Source of the DNA: an uncultured Clostridia bacterium | GTDB lineage: Bacteria; Bacillota; Clostridia; UMGS1810 | Direction of reading: 5' to 3' | Length of the DNA: 64,000 nt | Assembly (NCBI GenBank): GCA_934500705.1 | Contig: CAKSTI010000002.1 | Coordinates: 62,001 to 126,000, forward strand | The notes under the pieces: generated by a model | Databases searched by the model: none | What the model saw: only the letters and a program-made list of their open reading frames with translations | Told to the model about the DNA's origin: nothing | Position numbers and translations under genes: made by a program | Part shown: piece after piece, positions 59,055 through 64,000 of the stretch | Position numbering within the stretch: the first letter of the stretch is position 1 | How the letters are laid out: each line of letters begins with the position of its first letter

Positions 59055-60476
59055 ATGATTATCAGAGAGTATGAAACGGCAATAGTAGGCGGAGGACTGG
59101 CAGGCTGTGCTGCGGCAATTTCGAGCGCACGGCTTGGGAGCAAAACCGTGCTCATTGAGCAGAGCGGCGTGCTCGGCGGTCAGGCAACGCTCGGCATAGT
59201 AACACCGATGGGGGCAGTTACAACAAACAAAACCGACACGGAGGACGAGAAATTTTTCGGCGGAATTTGCAGAGAAATATATACCGACGCCAAAAAAATG
59301 ACCTTAAAGTACGGCGCACCGAAAAACTCCGACCCGTCTGTGACAGAGATTAATCCGCATATATTAAAATATGTGTTGCTTAAAAAAGTTTTAGACAGCG
59401 GCGCTTTCGTTATGTTCCACTCATATGTCACCGATGTCTGCTGTTCGGACGGAAAAATAACCTCGGTAACCGCCGCCGTAAAGTCGGGCAGCATATCCGT
59501 GCGTGCCAAGGAGTTTGTGGACGCAAGCGGCGATGCCGATTTGGTGAGAATGAGCGGCGCACCGTATCACGTAGGCTGCGAAAGCGGAGCGTACGATATG
59601 CTTAAAGACGAAGGATTTGCAAAGAGCCACGTGGAAACGCTGCTTAATGAATCGCAAGACGGTTGCAATGTTAATATATCGTCCGGTCAGGTTCAGCCGG
59701 TGTCCTCATTTTTCAGAATTGGGGGCGTAGATGTTGAAAAAGTGTCAAAATACAATAACAAGGTGTTGACGTATGAAAATACGGGAATAGACCGCACTGA
59801 GCTCGAAAAAGCTCCGTATTTCGGCAAATGCGGTTTTGAGCCGGACGGCGACCGCATACCTATGCCGCAGGGCAGAGTGCTTGTGTCTGCCGGCACCGTA
59901 TGCGGCACCGCATCGGTAAATATGAGCCGTGTGGTAAACATTGACGCAACAGACGCCGACAGCCTCAACAGCGGTGAATGTCTGGCACAGGAGCAGGTAA
60001 TCAATCTCATTGATTTTTTGCAAAATTACATACCCGGATTTGAAAACGCCTATCTGCTCGAAAGCGCAAATACACTCGGCGTAAGAGAGAGCGCACGTAT
60101 GGTTGGCAAATATATGCTGACCGGCGCTGATGTAATTGAGTGCCGCAGGTTTGACGATGCGGTTGCATACGGCAGTTATATTATAGATATTCACAATCCG
60201 AACGGAAGTTCGTCGGGTGCAATAGGGGGCAAAATTAAGGGGAGCAGTTACGACATACCGTTAAGGGCGCTGTGCAGTGCAAAATATTCTAATCTTTTTG
60301 CCGCCGGACGGTGCATAAGCGCCGACCATATTGCGCACTCATCATCAAGAGTTCAGGGTACCTGCCTTATGACCGGAGAGGCGGCAGGCGTTGCGGCGGC
60401 TCTTGCGGCACAAGACGGGAGCGTTGATGCGGTTAAAGTCAAGAGCGTTCTTGACAAAATGCGCAGAGAAGTTTAA
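59055..60476 (+). CDS. FAD-dependent oxidoreductase (PF12831 type)
   Basis: A 473-residue flavoprotein. The N-terminal dinucleotide motif is AIVGGGLAGCAAAISSARLG with GGQATLGIVTPMG, a hallmark of the FAD_oxidored family. The C-terminus has FAAGRCISADHIAHSSSRVQ and GEAAGVAAALAA. These are often found in catabolic operons under AraC control in gut Clostridia and Bacteroidota. No signal peptide is seen. It is divergent from the AraC gene and ends at a shared terminator. The substrate is unknown. Confidence 0.88.
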   Translation: MIIREYETAIVGGGLAGCAAAISSARLGSKTVLIEQSGVLGGQATLGIVTPMGAVTTNKTDTEDEKFFGGICREIYTDAKKMTLKYGAPKNSDPSVTEINPHILKYVLLKKVLDSGAFVMFHSYVTDVCCSDGKITSVTAAVKSGSISVRAKEFVDASGDADLVRMSGAPYHVGCESGAYDMLKDEGFAKSHVETLLNESQDGCNVNISSGQVQPVSSFFRIGGVDVEKVSKYNNKVLTYENTGIDRTELEKAPYFGKCGFEPDGDRIPMPQGRVLVSAGTVCGTASVNMSRVVNIDATDADSLNSGECLAQEQVINLIDFLQNYIPGFENAYLLESANTLGVRESARMVGKYMLTGADVIECRRFDDAVAYGSYIIDIHNPNGSSSGAIGGKIKGSSYDIPLRALCSAKYSNLFAAGRCISADHIAHSSSRVQGTCLMTGEAAGVAAALAAQDGSVDAVKVKSVLDKMRREV

Positions 60477-60483
60477 GCATAAA

Positions 60484-60515
60484 GGAGTGCAGCCCCATAG
60501 TCGGGACTGCACTCC
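60484..60515. terminator. Terminator between convergent genes
   Basis: GGAGTGCAG (60484-60492) pairs with CTGCACTCC (60507-60515), extended by CCC/GGG, followed by CTTTTT. It sits between the oxidoreductase stop and the beta-mannosidase stop. Confidence 0.85.
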
Positions 60516-60519
60516 CTTT

Positions 60520-62799
60520 TTACTCAAAAAGCTCTGAGAGAGATGCGTATTTTTCAAGGCATTTTCTGTATCTTTTAAGGTCATAACTCGGCATACCGCA
60601 CAGGTAATGGTTAAAAAACGTCTTTTGTTCCGTATTCCATACCAACACCAAAAAGCGTTTTTGCGCATATGTCATCGGCAGTTTTGCCAGCTCCTTGTTT
60701 TGGTTTTCCGCAACGGAAAAATCACCCTCGCACAAGGTTTCGTCGGTTTCTATGTCGAACACACGGAATGTGCCCCTCTTTTTTGTTTGAGTGTCATTGG
60801 ACGCAACCAGCGTGTAGTTGTGGTCTTTCATCTCATCTATCATCAGCGCAAACGGCTCCTGCGACTTTTTAATGTAGTAAAATGCAAGTTTTTTTTCAAA
60901 AAAGTAATCTATCACGGCGTCGGACATCTGCGGCCACCCGTCTTGCATATTCCACCAAATCACACCGCTTGTATACGGTTTTTTGATGCGTATGCGTTCG
61001 ATGAAAAATTTTTTTGCCTCTGCCTGAGAAATCTGCGAAGCCGCAATAAAGTCGTCAAGCTCATCCGGAACGGCGCCGAATAACTGCTCCACCTGGTCCT
61101 GCATCAGCTTTATGCGTGCAAGCGAACCGTTTTGGTCCGATGAATGAAGCGCCCATTGCTCGTTGTCGGGCGGCCACAGGTATTCGGCGTCTACCGTTTT
61201 TTCGAGCGTTTTTAGGCACGGACAGCCGTGGTACCCTGTTTCGCTGACAAAGTGTGCGTGCGACTGCGCATAAAATGCGGACTTGTAGTAGTCACGTACG
61301 CCCCACAGGTGCCGTTCAGGGAAAATATCGGACTGCTTTTTGTATTCCGCAAAAATTTCATCTGCAATGTAAGGCGAGCTTTCAAGATACGGACGCCCCC
61401 AATCGTTCATTGCAACAACTTGGGGCAGAATTTCACGTGTAATTATGTTTATTCCGGGACGCACACCGCAGTTGGCGTTGGTTTCGTCTATCTCGTTATC
61501 TCCCGACCATAAAATCAAGGACGGGTGGCTGCGCAGTCTTTTTACCGCAGACTCCGCCTCCTGCTTAATGCTTTGCACGGTGTCGCTATCCATAGAAACG
61601 GGAAAGCACGCCATACAAAAGTCCTGCCAAACCATAATTCCATTCCTGTCGCAGTAATCGTAAAAATCGTCGGTTTCGTAAACACCGCCGCCCCATATGC
61701 GCACAATGTTGCAGTGCGCCTCGGAAAACATACGCAAAACCTCCGCGTTGCGTGCGCCTGCACGGCTTTGGTAAGCGTCTGTCGGTACCCAGTTGCTGCC
61801 ACGGCACATAATCGGCACACCGTTAATCAAAAATCGGAAACAGTGATTTTCCGCCGTCATAGATTTTGTCCGTTCCAGTTTGACGGTGCGTATTCCCATA
61901 GCGGTTTTGCCAAAGTCCTTTACTTCGCCGTCAACAACCAATTCGTAACAAATGTCATACACATTTGCGTCACCGTACCCGTACGGCCACCAAATGAGCG
62001 GATTGGCAATATCGACGGCGGTGCTTCCCGCTTTAAAGTGCAAAAGATTGAGAACGCACTCAAACCGACTTTCTCCGCAAGCGCCGGTTATGCGGATTTG
62101 CACATCTTTTCGGTATTCCCTGTAAGGAATATCCGTAATTGCAAAAAAGCGCACCGTTGCCTTGCCTTCCGACACTTCCTCGGTAAATGCTCCGAACTCC
62201 GTTATTCCGTACCCGTCCGTTTCGGTCAGGTACACACTTCTCACAATGCCGGCACTGACCGCACGTGGGAAAATATCCCAGCCGAATGAGTACGCAGGTT
62301 TGCGGACATAGCTTTGAAAGCCCGGTCTTGTTGATGCAAGATATGAGCAGAACGGTTTTTCAAATGCCCTTAAAACCGTGGGTAATATGTGCACAAAAAG
62401 CGTGTTTTGCACTGTCAGCAGTTCCGTCACATCAAATGACACGGGAGTAAATGCGTTGTCGGAAGTTCCGATTTTTACACCGTTTAAATAGTACTCCGCA
62501 TAGCAGTCAACCGCATCAAAGCACAGTTTTACACGCACGCCTTCCTTTTTGCTGTAAGAAAAGCTCTTTTGATACCACCAGTCATATGTTTCAAACACTT
62601 CGTTGCGCACCGTTGCCATACCGCAGTACAGTTCCTTTGGAATAACTCCGGCATCGGCAAGGGCAATCTCAACATTGCCGGGGACGTTTGCCGGAACGCT
62701 GTTCGCACCCGTCGGCGTGCTCGGCGAGAAGTCCTGTAATGTATCGTGGTCATAATAAAAAAGTTTCCACTCTCCGTCCAATAAAATTTTCTCTCTCAT
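60520..62799 (-). CDS. Glycoside hydrolase family 2, beta-mannosidase-like
   Basis: ATG 62799 (MREKILLDGEWKLFYYDHDT) has GGAGG upstream and overlaps the SIS gene end by four bases, giving 759 residues. The order is sugar-binding beta domain (about 1-170), Ig-like domain, then TIM barrel (about 270-600). The acid/base glutamate is in LWSGDNEIDETN and the nucleophile probably in FVSETGYHGCP, the pattern of GH2 beta-mannosidases. The lack of a signal peptide implies cytosolic cleavage of imported manno-oligosaccharides or glycan pieces. It is last in a ROK-SIS-GH2 unit. Confidence 0.9.
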   Translation of the reverse strand: MREKILLDGEWKLFYYDHDTLQDFSPSTPTGANSVPANVPGNVEIALADAGVIPKELYCGMATVRNEVFETYDWWYQKSFSYSKKEGVRVKLCFDAVDCYAEYYLNGVKIGTSDNAFTPVSFDVTELLTVQNTLFVHILPTVLRAFEKPFCSYLASTRPGFQSYVRKPAYSFGWDIFPRAVSAGIVRSVYLTETDGYGITEFGAFTEEVSEGKATVRFFAITDIPYREYRKDVQIRITGACGESRFECVLNLLHFKAGSTAVDIANPLIWWPYGYGDANVYDICYELVVDGEVKDFGKTAMGIRTVKLERTKSMTAENHCFRFLINGVPIMCRGSNWVPTDAYQSRAGARNAEVLRMFSEAHCNIVRIWGGGVYETDDFYDYCDRNGIMVWQDFCMACFPVSMDSDTVQSIKQEAESAVKRLRSHPSLILWSGDNEIDETNANCGVRPGINIITREILPQVVAMNDWGRPYLESSPYIADEIFAEYKKQSDIFPERHLWGVRDYYKSAFYAQSHAHFVSETGYHGCPCLKTLEKTVDAEYLWPPDNEQWALHSSDQNGSLARIKLMQDQVEQLFGAVPDELDDFIAASQISQAEAKKFFIERIRIKKPYTSGVIWWNMQDGWPQMSDAVIDYFFEKKLAFYYIKKSQEPFALMIDEMKDHNYTLVASNDTQTKKRGTFRVFDIETDETLCEGDFSVAENQNKELAKLPMTYAQKRFLVLVWNTEQKTFFNHYLCGMPSYDLKRYRKCLEKYASLSELFE

Positions 62800-63401
62800 A
62801 CGTTTGCCTCCAATCCAAAAAATGCTTCCTCCGTTTTGGCGCACAAATAGTGATATACCGGCAGATGCAGCTCCTGTATGCGGTAGGTCTGCGTTTCCGG
62901 AACACGGATACAAATATCCGCCAACGAGGACAGTTTGCTCTCGCTGTGCCCCGTCAGACACACCGTTTTTACGTTAAGCGCCTTTGCAACTTCGATTGCG
63001 TGCACAATGTTTTCGGAGTTGCCCGATGTCGATATTCCGACGACCGTATCCTGCGGTTCGGCGTAGCCGTAAACGAGCTGTGCATATACCATTGCAGGCT
63101 CTGCGTCGTTTGCAAAAGCCGTCAGAACTGCGCCCTGGTCAGGCAAAGAGATGACAGGCAGCGAGCCTTGCAGATTTTTGCGCAATTCGGGTTTAATCCG
63201 TGTGTCCGTTACGGTTCTTTTGCTTAAAAAGCCTTTCATCAGCTCCCCCGTAATGTGTGCGCAGTCTGCGGCACTGCCGCCGTTTCCGCATAAAATCAGC
63301 TTGCCTCCACGGCGGTATGTTTCTATCCATTGGCAAAGCGCCGCCTCAATGTCGCTTTGGCAGACTTTGAGCGACGGGTAACGTTCGTATAAAGAAGTCA
63401 C
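62796..63401 (-). CDS. SIS-domain phosphosugar isomerase, GmhA-like
   Basis: The 201 residues match the sedoheptulose-7-phosphate isomerase fold: ILCGNGGSAADCAHITGELM, VVGISTSGNSENIVHAIEVA and VPETQTYRIQELHLPVYHYL. GmhA makes heptose phosphates. Here, between a ROK kinase and a beta-mannosidase with no heptose genes, an isomerase or regulatory role in sugar catabolism is as likely. Both ends overlap neighbours by four bases, so the three genes form one unit. Confidence 0.88.
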   Translation of the reverse strand: MTSLYERYPSLKVCQSDIEAALCQWIETYRRGGKLILCGNGGSAADCAHITGELMKGFLSKRTVTDTRIKPELRKNLQGSLPVISLPDQGAVLTAFANDAEPAMVYAQLVYGYAEPQDTVVGISTSGNSENIVHAIEVAKALNVKTVCLTGHSESKLSSLADICIRVPETQTYRIQELHLPVYHYLCAKTEEAFFGLEANV

Positions 63402-64000
63402 AGCTTTTTTCTCCTTTCATATGTATCCTGTGCAACGCAGATTGCCGCATAATCTCCGATTTCCTCGCCAAGTTCTGCGGGCACAACTTCGCACACCGCC
63501 AAAGACTGCGGCAGTGCCTCCGCCTTTAATACCTTAATCATTTTTTCTTGAAAGAGTTTACGGCATCGGGCATATATGCTCCCTATAACTATGCGCTGAG
63601 GGTTTAGCAAATCCGTAAGAATTGCAAGAGCGGAGCCGAGCATCTCGGCCGAAGTGTCGTAGACGTATGCCGCATCGGCATCGCCGTCGATTGCCGCCTC
63701 CGCAATGTTTTTTGCCGTGATTTTTTCAAGCTCTTCCGGGCACTTGCAGTAAGACGGCGCACTCCCTCTTTGAAACATAGCCTCGGCATACATTCTGCCT
63801 AGTTTGGCAATGCCGCCGCCCGAACAAAATCCCTCAAACGAGCCGGCTTTTCCGTAGCCGGAAGGCCCGAACCGCTCCATACGCATATGCCCTATTTCTC
63901 CGGCGGCGTCGCTTGTGCCGCTGTACAGCCTGCCGTTTAAAATAAGACCTGCGCCCATACCCGTGCCGAACGTGAGGAAAATCATATTGTCGCAGTTTCG
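63398..64000 (-). CDS. ROK-family sugar kinase, 3' part only
   Basis: The gene runs off the right edge; about 200 C-terminal residues are visible, beginning RNCDNMIFLTFGTGMGAGLI, the ROK phosphate-binding region. GEIGHMRMERFGPSGYGKAG follows. In most ROK proteins this zone carries the zinc motif CxCGxxGCxE. Here the cysteines are absent (GPSGYGKAGSFE). The C-terminal part (LTDLLNPQRIVIGSIYARCR) is typical. It probably phosphorylates a hexose or N-acetylated sugar upstream of the SIS and GH2 steps. Confidence 0.87.
   Translation of the reverse strand, partial: RNCDNMIFLTFGTGMGAGLILNGRLYSGTSDAAGEIGHMRMERFGPSGYGKAGSFEGFCSGGGIAKLGRMYAEAMFQRGSAPSYCKCPEELEKITAKNIAEAAIDGDADAAYVYDTSAEMLGSALAILTDLLNPQRIVIGSIYARCRKLFQEKMIKVLKAEALPQSLAVCEVVPAELGEEIGDYAAICVAQDTYERRKKL

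Noticed and set aside
58946..59155. Longer AraC protein extending 70 residues upstream
   Set aside because: The extension overlaps the start of the divergent FAD oxidoreductase and is not protein-like. ATG 58945 has a proper ribosome site.

Overview
The window looks like chromosome from an uncultured, probably gut-associated member of the Clostridia (Bacillota). The evidence is the Firmicutes-type gene set (noc/parA/parB, WalRK, DUF4250, DUF1385-prmC, a T-box, YlbF/YmcA next to miaB), strong AGGAGG ribosome sites, TTGACA/TATAAT promoters and frequent GTG/TTG starts. No plasmid, phage, transposase, rRNA, tRNA or CRISPR was seen.

Layout. 1-13.2 kb (minus strand) is an origin-type housekeeping block: rpmH-rnpA-yidD-yidC-jag-mnmE-mnmG-rsmG-noc-parA-parB, then a coiled-coil membrane protein, serS, miaB and a YlbF-family gene, with two parS sites next to parA. 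No dnaA lies beside rpmH. Instead a divergent promoter drives a strongly folded leader RNA, then rsmE-membrane protein-dtd-eno. 16.9-18.7 kb holds a polysaccharide deacetylase, an amidohydrolase and DUF4250. 18.8-28.6 kb is a surface polysaccharide locus: five glycosyltransferase domains in four genes, a truncated acetyltransferase, DUF1919, a Wzy-type polymerase and a Wzx-type flippase. 29.4-38.2 kb (minus) is a T-box-controlled operon: sodium:solute symporter, acyl-CoA ligase, iorA, iorB, phenylacetate-CoA ligase, ACT protein, followed by a flavodiiron protein. The T-box specifier reads most simply as UAC (tyrosine). That suggests aryl acids are imported, activated and reductively carboxylated to make aromatic amino acids when charged tRNA-Tyr is scarce. 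38.3-46.5 kb has a lipoprotein, an XRE regulator, MATE, a BspA-type surface protein, a band-7 protein, proA, proB, a coiled-coil protein, coaD and rsmD. 46.6-50.2 kb has two adjacent COG0523 GTPases, a lipoprotein with a decarboxylase-like motif and a PHP phosphatase. 50.3-58.1 kb has rlmD, walK, walR, a PflX-type radical SAM protein, a TPM protein, DUF1385 and prmC. 58.1-64 kb is a sugar/redox accessory region: AraC regulator, FAD oxidoreductase, GH2 beta-mannosidase-like enzyme, SIS isomerase and a ROK kinase cut by the window end.

The most unusual feature is a family of about 300-400 bp intergenic elements: copy A near 5.5 kb, B and D tail-to-tail near 28.8 and 29.2 kb, and C near 56.0 kb. 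A, B and C share a nearly identical 210 bp core. D differs in sequence but keeps the same series of hairpins, with paired compensatory changes in the stems. This implies selection on folded RNA or DNA. Copy C has its own promoter and forms the leader of DUF1385-prmC. I do not recognise this element, nor the leader RNA of rsmE.
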